From CAYYKD01 sp964471825 (GTDB lineage Bacteria; Spirochaetota; GWE2-31-10; CAYYKD01): DNA of 64,000 nt. The first letter of the stretch is position 1, and each line of letters begins with the position of its first letter. The notes below the pieces were generated by a model that did no database searches, was not told where the DNA came from, and saw only the letters and a program-made list of their open reading frames with translations. Location of the stretch: positions 59,928 through 123,927 of the forward strand of contig CAYYKD010000007.1 of NCBI GenBank assembly GCA_964471825.1, read 5' to 3'. Shown here piece after piece: positions 43,150 to 52,788 of this stretch. Position numbers and translations under genes: made by a program.

Positions 43150-44874
43150 ATGAGTGAAAATAAAAATGATTTTTTAAAAACTAGTAGTAGCAAAAAAGGA
43201 TTAGTTGTTGGTTTGTTTCGTCCATCAATCAGGAACAAAATATTGATTATTGTTGGTTCAATGTTGATTTTTGTTATTTTGATGGTTAGTTTATCTTTTT
43301 GGAGCGCGGATACGCTGGCAATTATAACAAGGATTACGGAGATGGAAAGAAACCATTCTGTATATCTGAATGATGCAATTGCAGACTATTATTTATACCT
43401 TGCAACTAATGATAAAGAGTATAGGGAGAGATTTTATACGGTAATTGAAAAACCTTTGTCATATTCTAGTACCTTCGGAGAGTTAAGTAACCTTATGCAG
43501 ACTAAAAAAGGTAGTGAATTGAAAAAGCATCTTTTATCTGTCTTCTCAGAGTTGAATGATGGTAATGTTGGTGTGTTCACATCAAGGGTTGCATTGTTAT
43601 CATGGCATCCATTAGTTAAAAATTTGATAAATACTTCTGAAAAAGCAAATAAATCAACAAATGACTTTAAGTCAGCTATTATTAGTCTTGAAAAAGAGAC
43701 TTTAAAGATAGAGAAAGATAAAAAAATGACTGAATTGTCAGCTCTAAAAGAGAAGCTAGCTATATTGGAGAGTGAATTTTCAGGAGGAACTATTGAACTG
43801 GCTGATTTTGTTAGTTTAGTCGTAAAATTAGCTTTCCTTGGAGTTTTTTTAATTCTTGCGATAGTTGGCATAACTATTTCCTTAAAAGTAACTTCAGGTA
43901 TAACCGGACCTATATCAAATATGGTCAATATTCTATCAGAGAGCACACAACAGATGGCCGGTTCATCAAGTCAACTTTCTCTATCAGCACAGGAGATTGC
44001 TAACGGGGCATCAGAGCAGGCGGCAGGGATTGAAGAGACTACGGCCTCAATGGAAGAGTTATCCAGTATGGTTAAGCAGAATGTTGAGAATGCAAAGGCT
44101 TCTAGTGAGTTAGCAGAACTAACAGCAAAGTCTTCGTTAACAGGATCATATGAGATGGCTAAGATGGTTCAGGCTATAACTTCAATCAGCAAATCAACTG
44201 ATGAGATACAGTCCGTTATTGATGTAATAGATGATATAGCATTTCAAACAAATATGCTTGCATTAAATGCAGCTGTTGAAGCAGCCAGAGCAGGTGAGGT
44301 TGGAATGGGGTTTGCTGTAGTCGCAGATGAGGTCAAGAATCTTGCTAACAGATCATCTGAAAGTGCAAAAGAAACAGCAAAGATGATTAAAGAGGCAATT
44401 GCTAGAGTAAATGATGGTCTTGATGTATCAAAGAAACTATCAGCATCATTTAGAGAGATTTTAGATGCATCAAATAAAGTAAAAGAGATGACTAAAGAAG
44501 TTGAGTCAGCCTCAAAGCAGCAGGACGAAGGTATAAGTCAGGTGAATAAAGCTATTATTCAGTTTGATGCGGTTGTGCAAAAGAATGCATCCGGCTCAGA
44601 AGAAACAGCAAGCTCAGCTGATGAGTTAAAATCTCAAGTGGGAATGCTTGAGTCAATTGTTGGAGAGTTATTCTTGTTGGTAACAGGTGATGAGATAGAG
44701 GTAGACAATGAAAAAGTATTAGGGCAAAATAGAATAACTAAAGTAACAAATCAACCAAAAAATAACAATGCTAAGTTTAAACAGGTTGAAAATCGATCAC
44801 GAACTAATATAAGTGGAAATGATAGTGGAGTACACCGGATAAGTTTTGAGAGCGATGAAGATTTTAAGAAATAA
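43150..44874 (+). CDS. methyl-accepting chemotaxis protein
   Basis: A 574-residue transmembrane receptor. TM1 at about 30-50, an extracytoplasmic helical sensor of about 170 residues, TM2 at about 224-247, a short HAMP-like link and the signalling domain. Its tip is DDIAFQTNMLALNAAVEAARAG, followed by GFAVVADEVKNLA. Putative methylation helices are Glu/Ala-rich (EQAAGIEETTASMEEL, GSEETASSADEL). The C-terminus, VHRISFESDEDFKK, is nearly the same as that of the MCP at 46923 and may be a docking tail for CheR or CheB. Start ATG 43150 after GGGAAG. Confidence 0.92.
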   Translation: MSENKNDFLKTSSSKKGLVVGLFRPSIRNKILIIVGSMLIFVILMVSLSFWSADTLAIITRITEMERNHSVYLNDAIADYYLYLATNDKEYRERFYTVIEKPLSYSSTFGELSNLMQTKKGSELKKHLLSVFSELNDGNVGVFTSRVALLSWHPLVKNLINTSEKANKSTNDFKSAIISLEKETLKIEKDKKMTELSALKEKLAILESEFSGGTIELADFVSLVVKLAFLGVFLILAIVGITISLKVTSGITGPISNMVNILSESTQQMAGSSSQLSLSAQEIANGASEQAAGIEETTASMEELSSMVKQNVENAKASSELAELTAKSSLTGSYEMAKMVQAITSISKSTDEIQSVIDVIDDIAFQTNMLALNAAVEAARAGEVGMGFAVVADEVKNLANRSSESAKETAKMIKEAIARVNDGLDVSKKLSASFREILDASNKVKEMTKEVESASKQQDEGISQVNKAIIQFDAVVQKNASGSEETASSADELKSQVGMLESIVGELFLLVTGDEIEVDNEKVLGQNRITKVTNQPKNNNAKFKQVENRSRTNISGNDSGVHRISFESDEDFKK

Positions 44875-44900
44875 TTATATTTTATACTAAGGGGTAAGTT

Positions 44901-46381
44901 ATGAAATCAATAAGTTTGAAGAGAAAGATTATTTGGACATTTATGATTGTTATCTTAGTAAACACAATTGTGTTATCGGGTTTTTGTTAAGAGGGCTTAA
45001 CAAACAGGTAAATGGTTTATTTGGGATAGAGTATCTTGTTGAGGCTGATAGAGACATCTATCAATCCAATCTTGCGATATTACTGATCTTAAATAATCAT
45101 TCAAGCTATGATAAAGAACAGATAGAAAAAAATATTTCTGATATAACTTCAAATCTTACCCAGGTTAGTGAGCGTTATAATAAGTTTAAAGCAATATACA
45201 AACATAATAGCAATTTGTTTGAATACTTTGACAAGTTTGAAACAGCGTTTAAACAGGTTGAGGCAATAAGTACTACTGTGATAGAGTTGATAAACAGTAG
45301 AAATTTCAATCAATCTTTAATCGAATACAATACTGTTTATATAAAAAGTTTTTCAGATGCAAGAGAGTTGTTGAATTATTTTACAGATGTTACATTTTTA
45401 ACAGCTATTGAAGAGAATAAAGGAAGCCAGTTTATAATTTCAAACATTATAATTATTATCGTAGCTATAATTATAATTACAACCTTTATTTTTCTGCTGT
45501 TAGCAAATATTGTTGCAAACTCTATAGTTAGACCGATCAATAATCTATCAAGAGAGCTTCAGAACGGAGCAAGACAGATACTTGGAGCTTCAAGTCAATT
45601 AACTTCTTCTTCGCAGGATCTATCGAATGGTGCGACTGAGCAGGCGGCGGGAATTGAGGAAACAAGTGCCTCTATGGAGGAACTTGCGTCAATGGTGAAA
45701 CAGAATGTGGAAAATGCTAGACAATCATCAATATTGGCAGAGAACACATTGAAAAACTCTGAGGATGGCCGTGATGATATGCATAAAATGTTATCTGCAA
45801 TGGAGTCGATAAGTCACTCAGCAGATGAAATCCAAGCAGTTATTGATGTAATTGATGATATAGCATTTCAAACAAATATGCTTGCATTAAATGCCGCTGT
45901 TGAAGCAGCCCGAGCAGGAGAGTCAGGTATGGGGTTTGCAGTAGTGGCTGATGAAGTTAAGAGCCTAGCTAACCGTAGTGCAGCGAGTGCTAAAGAGACT
46001 GCAAAAATGATCAAAGAAACAATATCTAAGGTAGATGACGGATTGGAGATATCAAAAAAATTATCTGAGATGTTTAAAGGGATATTAGATTCGTTTGGTA
46101 AAGTAAAAGAGATGACTAGAGAGGTTGAATCTGCTTCAAGACAACAGGATGAGGGGATAAGTCAGGTAAATAAGGCTATAGTGCAGTTTGATGCTGTTGT
46201 GCAGAAGAACGCTTCTACCTCGGAGGAAACTGCGAATGCAGCAGAAGAACTTCAGGCTCAGGTTATTAATCTGGAAAATCTAATAGGAAAGCTTTTATTG
46301 ATAGTTACCGGAAACGGAGTAGAGAGCGAGGTGGAAACTCAATCTAGTATGATAAATAAACGATTGGGTGCAAAAAAATAG
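44901..46381 (+). pseudogene. methyl-accepting chemotaxis protein with a 1-base frameshift in its first membrane helix
   Basis: ATG 44901 follows AAGGGG and opens MKSISLKRKIIWTF...VLSGF, a typical first membrane helix, but that frame ends at TAA 44988. The rest of the MCP continues in the next frame from LLRGLNKQVNG. One extra T in the T5 run at 44981-44985 would join the two perfectly. The remaining protein is complete: helical sensor, TM2 at about 175-200, and a signalling domain with the same DDIAFQTNMLALNAAVEAARAG tip as its neighbours. It could be a base-call error, a phase-variable homopolymer or a fresh mutation. A shortened product from 44933 would lose the first membrane anchor. It lacks the C-terminal ESDEDF tail of the other two. 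Confidence 0.87.
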
Positions 46382-46411
46382 TATTGTATTTTGAAATATA
46401 AGGGGGAAGTT

Positions 46412-46909
46412 ATGGAGATCAGAAAAAGAAAGTTGTTAGTCGGATCAAGATTTTTAAGTTTTATGATCGAGAATGAGGCTTACTGTCTTGAGATATTGAA
46501 GGTTAAAGAATTAATGGGGATGTCAGAAGTTACACCCATACCGCAGACACCTGAGTATATTAAAGGCGTGATTAATCTTCGCGGTCAGATTATTCCAATC
46601 ATTGATCTAAGGCTTAAGTTTGGAATGGTCTTTAAAGAGTATAATAAGAGGACAAGTATAATAGTTGTCGAGGTTGATTATGAGGGAGAGATATCGTATA
46701 TGGGAGTTGTTGTTGATTCTATCAGAGAGGTTATAAGTATACCTGAGGAGAATATTTCTAAGGCATCATACATAAACTCAAAGATCAAGTCGGACTTTAT
46801 CAAAGGTATCGCAAATACGCCTGATGGGATAGTGATCGTACTAGATGTTGTTAAGATCCTTAGTGATGATGATCTTGCATTTATTAAAACAGTAGAAAAA
46901 ACAGCTTAA
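46412..46909 (+). CDS. cheW: chemotaxis coupling protein CheW
   Basis: A 165-residue CheW: FLSFMIENEAYCLEILKVKEL, PIPQTPEYIKGVINLRGQIIPIIDLR (the family's core) and MGVVVDSIREVISIPEENI. It links MCPs to the CheA C-terminal domain. ATG 46412 is preceded by AGGGGGA; the longer frame from a TTG at 46391 runs through this ribosome binding site and is not real. It lies 31 bp after one MCP gene and 14 bp before another. Confidence 0.95.
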   Translation: MEIRKRKLLVGSRFLSFMIENEAYCLEILKVKELMGMSEVTPIPQTPEYIKGVINLRGQIIPIIDLRLKFGMVFKEYNKRTSIIVVEVDYEGEISYMGVVVDSIREVISIPEENISKASYINSKIKSDFIKGIANTPDGIVIVLDVVKILSDDDLAFIKTVEKTA

Positions 46910-46922
46910 CAGGAGGAATCGA

Positions 46923-48542
46923 ATGAAAAAGGGTAAAAGTTTACAGTTTAAAATAATGAGTGCGTTTTTAGTGGTTGCGTTAATAGGTACGGCTATCGGG
47001 GTTGTTGGCGTGGTAAATATCCGTGAGATAAATAAAGCTGATACATTTTTGTATGAAAAGTGTACAGTATCCTTAAAGGATTTAGTCTATATAAGTACAA
47101 ATTTTCAAAAATACAGGGCAGCACTTGGTTATATACTGTATAATCATGCAACAAAGAATTTTAATATGGTTAATGATTATTTAAAGATTATTGATGAAAT
47201 GAAAAAGACTGAAGATGAATACATTGATAATTATAAAACCACTTATATAAGTAAAGAAGATGAGGTTATTTTCTTAAAATTCTTGAGTCTTTATGACGGT
47301 TATAAAGTAGGGATCGATCGAGTGGTGGATCTGCTTAACAAGAATCGTATGGCTGAGGCTCATAATTATACTTTTTCAGAACTTGTCATTATAAGGAATG
47401 AAGCACAAATTGTATTAGATGAGATTATACGCTTAAAAATTACAGTAGCAGATAAAACGGCTGATGATAATACAGAACTAGCAAATATGTCAACGATTGT
47501 TGTAATTGCTACAATAATACTGGGACTAATAGTTTCAATAATCCTTTCCATCTGGATCGGTGTGTATCTGGTAGCCAGACCTGTTAAAAATATCGTATTT
47601 AACCTTTCAGCCGGTGCCGAACAGATGTCAACTTCATCGGCACAACTCTCAGATGCTGCACAGGAGATCGCAAATGGAGCTACAGAACAGGCATCAGCTA
47701 TAGAGGAGACGACAAGCTCGATGGAAGAACTCTCTTCAATGGTTAAACAGAATGTTGAGAACGCTAAGGAGTCAAGTATCTTAGCTGAGAAAACAACTGA
47801 AAGCTCGAATATCGGTGTTTTAGAGATGAATAAGATGCTTGAGAGTATGAATGGCATAAGTAAGTCAACTGATGAGATACAGGGCATCATAGATATCATT
47901 GAGGATATTGCATTTCAAACTAATATGCTAGCATTAAATGCGGCGGTTGAGGCTGCCCGGGCCGGTGAATCAGGCATGGGATTTGCAGTTGTAGCCGATG
48001 AGGTTAAGAGCCTTGCTAACCGTTCATCAGAGAGTGCCAAAGAGACAGCAAAGATGATAAAGGAAACTATACGAAAGATAGAGAGTGGACTTGAGGTTTC
48101 AAAGAGGTTGTCTGAGGTGTTTAAGGATATTGTTAATAACTCAAATAAAGTTAAAGAGATGACTAGAGAGGTAGAATCCGCTTCAAGGCAACAGGATGAT
48201 GGTATAGGGCAGATCAATAAGGCTATTGTTCAGTTTGATGTAGTTGTTCAGAGCAATGCCTCATCATCTGAGGAGACTGCAAATGCCGCTGAAGAGTTGC
48301 AGAGTCAGGTTGAGAGTCTAAATAATGTTGTAAATGAGCTGCACACACTAGTTACGGGGTCAACATTTACTAGAGCCGATAGGGATAGCGGTAATAGGCG
48401 GTTAAAGAACAATACTTTAAGTCAGCCTGTTCCAAGATTTTCTGAGAAAACAAAAGCAATTGGGAAAACTGAGATTGTAAAGCCTGATGTCGATCTACAC
48501 AAAATATCATTTGAGTCTGATGAAGAGTTCAAGAGTTTCTAG
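46923..48542 (+). CDS. methyl-accepting chemotaxis protein
   Basis: A 539-residue receptor with TM1 at about 11-30, a helical (4HB-like) sensor (HNYTFSELVIIRNEAQIVLDEI), TM2 at about 190-212 and a signalling domain whose tip is EDIAFQTNMLALNAAVEAARAG, followed by GFAVVADEVKSLA. Methylation regions resemble those of the neighbouring MCPs, pointing to tandem duplication. The C-terminus HKISFESDEEFKSF resembles that of the MCP at 43150. GGAGGA precedes the ATG. Confidence 0.93.
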   Translation: MKKGKSLQFKIMSAFLVVALIGTAIGVVGVVNIREINKADTFLYEKCTVSLKDLVYISTNFQKYRAALGYILYNHATKNFNMVNDYLKIIDEMKKTEDEYIDNYKTTYISKEDEVIFLKFLSLYDGYKVGIDRVVDLLNKNRMAEAHNYTFSELVIIRNEAQIVLDEIIRLKITVADKTADDNTELANMSTIVVIATIILGLIVSIILSIWIGVYLVARPVKNIVFNLSAGAEQMSTSSAQLSDAAQEIANGATEQASAIEETTSSMEELSSMVKQNVENAKESSILAEKTTESSNIGVLEMNKMLESMNGISKSTDEIQGIIDIIEDIAFQTNMLALNAAVEAARAGESGMGFAVVADEVKSLANRSSESAKETAKMIKETIRKIESGLEVSKRLSEVFKDIVNNSNKVKEMTREVESASRQQDDGIGQINKAIVQFDVVVQSNASSSEETANAAEELQSQVESLNNVVNELHTLVTGSTFTRADRDSGNRRLKNNTLSQPVPRFSEKTKAIGKTEIVKPDVDLHKISFESDEEFKSF

Positions 48543-48568
48543 TGTGTTATAAACGGTAGGGTGATAAT

Positions 48569-49345
48569 ATGAATGCTGAGGTTTTGGCCGGATATAAAAA
48601 ACTTATCTACAATAAGCTTGGTCTTAACTTCTCCGGTGATAAGGACTATTTGCTCGAGTCCAAAATTGAGAGGATAATACAGAGGGAAAAATACAACTCT
48701 GTTGAAGAATTCTTTCAGTCGTTAAAATCAGGCGATAGTGAATCATTGGAGACGCTAATTAAGTATGTAACAACTAACCATACTTTCTTTTTTAGAGAGA
48801 AAGATCATTTGGATATACTTGTACAGCTTATAAAGAGGCAGGATCAGGCACATCCGGTGATATGGAGTGCGGCTAGTTCAACAGGTGAGGAGGTTTATTC
48901 AATTATTATCAGCCTTCTTGAAAGTAATATCAATAATTTTTTGCTTATTGCCTCAGATATAAATTCATCTGTTTTGAAGAAAATGCACGAGGGTGTTTAC
49001 CATGAAAATCGATTTCATGAAACAAGTCTAAGCATTAAAAATAAATACTTCAAAAAGATAGGGGATGAGAGTTATCAGATTTTACCTCATCTGAGGGATT
49101 ATATTTGCATCAAGAAACTTAATCTTATTGATTATATGCAGTTTGTAAGTAAGTTTGATTATATCTTCTGCAGAAATGTGCTGATATATTTTGACAATGA
49201 GACGAGGAATAAAGTTGCAAAGAACCTCTTGAATAATTTAAAAAAGGGCGGATATCTTTTTTTGGGGCACACCGAGACTCTGCTTAATACAACAGAAAAA
49301 ATTGAACGGAGCCATAATTCTGTTTATAGGCATTTGGGAGAATGA
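48569..49345 (+). CDS. cheR: chemotaxis protein methyltransferase CheR
   Basis: A 258-residue CheR that methylates glutamates on MCPs using S-adenosylmethionine. The N-terminal helical domain is at 1-75 (TTNHTFFFREKDHLDIL at its end), the SAM-binding domain has VIWSAASSTGEEVYS (motif I), ASDINSSVL and FDYIFCRNVLIYFD, and the end is GGYLFLGHTETL. The stop codon lies 1 base before the cheB start, so cheR and cheB are coupled. Confidence 0.95.
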   Translation: MNAEVLAGYKKLIYNKLGLNFSGDKDYLLESKIERIIQREKYNSVEEFFQSLKSGDSESLETLIKYVTTNHTFFFREKDHLDILVQLIKRQDQAHPVIWSAASSTGEEVYSIIISLLESNINNFLLIASDINSSVLKKMHEGVYHENRFHETSLSIKNKYFKKIGDESYQILPHLRDYICIKKLNLIDYMQFVSKFDYIFCRNVLIYFDNETRNKVAKNLLNNLKKGGYLFLGHTETLLNTTEKIERSHNSVYRHLGE

Positions 49346-49346
49346 A

Positions 49347-50411
49347 ATGGACAAGATAAATGTTTTAATTGTTGATGATTCTGCAATTGTAAGGGAGATT
49401 TTAACTGAGAAGCTCTCAAAACACCCCATGATAAATGTAGTTGGCTCTGCTAATGACCCTTACATTGCACGAGATAAGATAGAAAAAAACCCATACATCG
49501 ATGTTATAACACTTGATATCGAACTACCGAGAATGGACGGACTTACATTCTTAAAATACCTTATGAAGTACAACCCGATGCCTGTGATTATAGTCAGTTC
49601 GATAACGGACAAGTCAAATGTCTCCTCAATGGAAGCTCTCGAGCTAGGTGCAGTAGATATAGTACCAAAACCGGGCGGGCCGTTCAGCATTGAGGAGGTA
49701 GTTGATGATCTTATAGATAAAATCGTCAATATAAAAAAAGTCAATTTTTCCAAATTAAAAACAAGTCATGAAAAGGTTGTCAATCGTACTAAGACCAGCG
49801 AAAAGGAGAAGATATTAAGTAAGATAGAGACAACAGAGAAGGTGATCGCGGTTGGTGCATCGACAGGGGGAACACAGGCTCTAGAGACGCTATTTAAGGG
49901 GTTTGAAACTGATTGTCCTCCGACACTTGCGGTTATCCATATGCCTGAGAAGTTTACTCTTTCATTTGCGAAGCGGTTAAATGACATTTGTTCAATAACC
50001 GTAAAGGAAGGAGAGGATGGTGAAAAGATAATGCAGGGTACGGTATATATTGCACCGGGAAATTATCATATGATGATAAGAAGTGTTGGTAAGGATCGGT
50101 ACATAAAGATTGTTACGGGGCCCAAGGTTTTTAACCAGCGGCCGGCCGTTGATGTGCTATTTAACTCTGTTGCAGAGAATATCGGTAAAAATGCTGTAGG
50201 TGTTATTCTCACAGGGATGGGACGGGATGGAGCCTCCGGTTTGTTAAATATCAGACAGAAGGGCGGCTATACTATTGCACAGGATGAGGAAAGTTCGGTG
50301 GTTTTTGGGATGCCCAAAGAGGCGATTTTGCTTGGCGGAGCTGATATTGTATTGCCATTAAATTCGATAGCGGATGATGTAAAAAAATATCTGCAGAAAC
50401 ACCAGAAATAA
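49347..50411 (+). CDS. cheB: chemotaxis response regulator protein-glutamate methylesterase CheB
   Basis: A 354-residue CheB. Receiver: VLIVDDSAIVRE, ITLDIELPRMDG and VPKPGG. Methylesterase domain from about 160: catalytic Ser in GASTGGTQAL, His in AVIHMPEKF and Asp in GMGRDGASG. It removes methyl groups from MCPs when phosphorylated by CheA. ATG 49347 is chosen over an in-frame ATG at 49302, which lies inside cheR; GGGAG is 3-7 bases upstream. Confidence 0.95.
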   Translation: MDKINVLIVDDSAIVREILTEKLSKHPMINVVGSANDPYIARDKIEKNPYIDVITLDIELPRMDGLTFLKYLMKYNPMPVIIVSSITDKSNVSSMEALELGAVDIVPKPGGPFSIEEVVDDLIDKIVNIKKVNFSKLKTSHEKVVNRTKTSEKEKILSKIETTEKVIAVGASTGGTQALETLFKGFETDCPPTLAVIHMPEKFTLSFAKRLNDICSITVKEGEDGEKIMQGTVYIAPGNYHMMIRSVGKDRYIKIVTGPKVFNQRPAVDVLFNSVAENIGKNAVGVILTGMGRDGASGLLNIRQKGGYTIAQDEESSVVFGMPKEAILLGGADIVLPLNSIADDVKKYLQKHQK

Positions 50412-50424
50412 GGGGTGGAGGCGT

Positions 50425-50802
50425 ATGAAGATACTGGTTGTTGATGATAACGAAGACGCTCTAAGATCATATGAAATAGGTCTTGATTCGTTGGGGGAGG
50501 TTATTATAGAATCTTCACCAAGGAAAGCGATAGCTAATTTTAAATCATATATGCCGGATCTTGTAATAACTGATTTATATATGCCTGAGATGAATGGGGT
50601 AGATTTTATAAGTCACATTAAGAAAATAAAACCTGACCAGATGATAGTGGTTATTACTTCATTTAGCGATGATTTGTTGTTAAAAAGCGATTCTTTTTTA
50701 GATAGTAATTCAAAAGCCCGGGATATAAAAATATTTATTAAACCTGTTGAAATAATAGAGCTTTTGGATTATATTAAACTATTAGATATTCGAAAAACAT
50801 AG
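50425..50802 (+). CDS. stand-alone receiver-domain protein
   Basis: A 125-residue receiver: LVVDDNED, LVITDLYMPEMNG, a loop longer than usual (SDDLLLKSDSFLDSNSKARD) and the conserved Lys in FIKPVE. It has no output domain. It follows cheB by 13 bp and is in the chemotaxis operon, so it is a candidate phosphate sink or second CheY. The loop insertion before the Lys is atypical for CheY. Confidence 0.85.
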   Translation: MKILVVDDNEDALRSYEIGLDSLGEVIIESSPRKAIANFKSYMPDLVITDLYMPEMNGVDFISHIKKIKPDQMIVVITSFSDDLLLKSDSFLDSNSKARDIKIFIKPVEIIELLDYIKLLDIRKT

Positions 50803-50812
50803 GGGTGAAGTT

Positions 50813-51187
50813 TTGAATAAATATTCGATATTATACATCGATGATGAAGTTATTAATCTTATGAATTTCAAACTAATCTTTAGTGATTCATTTATAATTC
50901 ATACAGCACTGACTACTGATGCTGCATATGGTATATTGAAGAGTGAACCTGTCAGTATAATTTTTTCTGATCAGAGAATGCCTAAGGTTACAGGCACAGA
51001 CTTTTTTTATGCAATAAATAGGGTTGATGAGTATAAAAAAATTCCTAAGGTAATAATAACCGGTCATCTAAATAATGATGAAGTAGAGATAGCATTTAGA
51101 GATGGTGTTATAAAAAAAATAATTAATAAGCCATATAATGAAGAAGAGATTGCAGGAACTGTAAAAGAATTGATTGCTGATTTATGA
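50813..51187 (+). CDS. stand-alone receiver-domain protein
   Basis: A 124-residue receiver: LYIDDEVIN, IIFSDQRMPKVTG, VIITGHLN and IINKPYN. It resembles the receivers of the kinases at 28-31 kb more than CheY. The start is TTG 50813 with a strong AGGGGTGAAG ribosome binding site. It is the last gene of the chemotaxis operon; no hairpin terminator was seen after it. Confidence 0.83.
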   Translation: MNKYSILYIDDEVINLMNFKLIFSDSFIIHTALTTDAAYGILKSEPVSIIFSDQRMPKVTGTDFFYAINRVDEYKKIPKVIITGHLNNDEVEIAFRDGVIKKIINKPYNEEEIAGTVKELIADL

Positions 51188-51261
51188 GGTATTGTAAGTA
51201 TTCCGTCTAAATGTTAGGGGCGTTAAAATTCTAAATAAAAATCAATTTGCAACAAAATAAT

Positions 51262-51290
51262 TTGACTTTTATCAAATAAATTGTTAAACT
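51262..51290 (+). promoter_or_regulatory. possible promoter of tig
   Basis: TTGACT (51262-51267), 17 bp, TAAACT (51285-51290), about 38 bp before the start at 51329. Confidence 0.4.
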
Positions 51291-51328
51291 TCACAAAATT
51301 TTTTTTAAAAAAAGGTGTAGGTGGAAAT

Positions 51329-52666
51329 ATGCAGGTGACTTATCAAACAGAATCTCTTGATAAATCAAGAATATCATTAAAAATTAAGGTTGACAAGGTT
51401 GAGGTTGACAAGGAATATGGTCTTATTCTAGCTGAGGCTCAAAAAAATGCAGTTATTAAAGGTTTTAGAAAAGGTAAAGTACCGGTCTCAATCCTTGAGA
51501 TGAAATTTAAAGAGGATTTTTTAAAGGATGCTGCCGGTAAGTTGATTGATGAATCGTTCAAGAGTATCGTTGATAAACTTGAGGACAAACCGTTAACCTA
51601 TGCAATGCCTAAAATGGATAAATTTACAAGTCCTGTTAAGGGTGAGGATTACAGTTTTGAACTTATTTACGAAACCTATCCTAAGATCAAGTTTGGAAAC
51701 TATAAAGGTGTTGATATAGAGCAAAATATTGTAACTATTGATGATACAGAGGTAATGAAAGACATTGACAGGTCTCTTGAAGAGTTTGCATCAATAGAGG
51801 TCAAGTCAGGCAAGATATCAGACGGTGATATTGTTCAGGTAAGGTATGAAGTTAGAGATGGAGATAGGGTAGAGAAGAAATCTGATGTAGAGTATATTCA
51901 TATTGGAAAAGACTATGACAGTTACAGAATAGGAAGCGATCTTATTGGCCTAAAGAAGGATGATAAGAAAAACTTTGATAAGGATTATTCAGGCTCTGAG
52001 ATCGAATCGCTTAAGGGTAAAAAGCTATCTATATCAGTAGAGGTTTTAGAAGTAAAAACAAATAAAAAACCTGATTTGACTGATGAATTAGCTAAACAGA
52101 TAGATAAAGATTGTAATACTGTTGATGAACTCAAGGTTAAGGTTAAAAAAGACCTTGAAGAGTATACAACAAATTTTTTGAAGAATGAAACTGTTAATAG
52201 TATTATGGATAAAGTTACTGCTACATTTGAAGGTGATATTCCGGAGTCTATGATTGATGAACAGATAAATTTGTATTACAATGACCTTTTGGGAAGAGTT
52301 GGTGGAAATAAAACAAGAGTAGAGCAGCTTCTAAAATTAGAGGGTCTTAATATGGACTCATATAAGGTTAAGATGAGAGATAAGGCTATTGAAGAGATTA
52401 AGAGAGCTTTGATACTTAGAGATGTTGCTAAAATTGAGAAAATTACTGTTTCGGACGAAGAGGTTAAGAAACATATAGAGCCATTTACAAAGTATTATAA
52501 AATGGAAGTAGATGAGTTTATGAAACTTGTAGAGGCAAATGGACAGATTGATGTTTTTAAAAATGAAGTAGAAGTTAAGAAGGCAATTGATTTTATCTAC
52601 GATAATGCGAAGATAAAAAAAGGCAAGAAGATCAAACTTGACGAATTAAATAGTGCTGCTAAGTAA
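51329..52666 (+). CDS. tig: trigger factor, ribosome-associated chaperone and prolyl isomerase
   Basis: A 445-residue trigger factor. The N-terminal ribosome-binding domain has the signature GFRKGKVP at about 42-49 (IKGFRKGKVPVSILE). The FKBP-like isomerase domain is at about 150-245 (KISDGDIVQVRYEV, YRIGSDLIGLKKDDKK). The C-terminal chaperone domain is helical (IPESMIDEQINLYYNDLL). It meets nascent chains at the ribosome exit. ATG 51329 with AGGTGG upstream is used; an in-frame TTG at 51281 adds an unlikely head. It leads the tig-clpP-clpX-lon order common in bacteria. Confidence 0.95.
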   Translation: MQVTYQTESLDKSRISLKIKVDKVEVDKEYGLILAEAQKNAVIKGFRKGKVPVSILEMKFKEDFLKDAAGKLIDESFKSIVDKLEDKPLTYAMPKMDKFTSPVKGEDYSFELIYETYPKIKFGNYKGVDIEQNIVTIDDTEVMKDIDRSLEEFASIEVKSGKISDGDIVQVRYEVRDGDRVEKKSDVEYIHIGKDYDSYRIGSDLIGLKKDDKKNFDKDYSGSEIESLKGKKLSISVEVLEVKTNKKPDLTDELAKQIDKDCNTVDELKVKVKKDLEEYTTNFLKNETVNSIMDKVTATFEGDIPESMIDEQINLYYNDLLGRVGGNKTRVEQLLKLEGLNMDSYKVKMRDKAIEEIKRALILRDVAKIEKITVSDEEVKKHIEPFTKYYKMEVDEFMKLVEANGQIDVFKNEVEVKKAIDFIYDNAKIKKGKKIKLDELNSAAK

Positions 52667-52788
52667 TAATCAAAATTGATTGCTTAACAAATAATAGTGA
52701 ATTTATAAGTGGAATTTTTTAAGTAGAATTTTTAAATATAATTTTCACAAAGAGTTTTATTGAGAGTTTTATAGAGAAGGGGCGTAAG

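Noticed and set aside
43434..43946. 170-residue minus-strand frame opposite another MCP gene
   Set aside because: Same reason: it is explained by the coding pattern on the plus strand.
47366..48217. Two long minus-strand frames (177 and 100 residues) antisense to an MCP gene
   Set aside because: They mirror the regular codon pattern of the MCP signalling helices and have Ser/Ile-rich nonsense translations.
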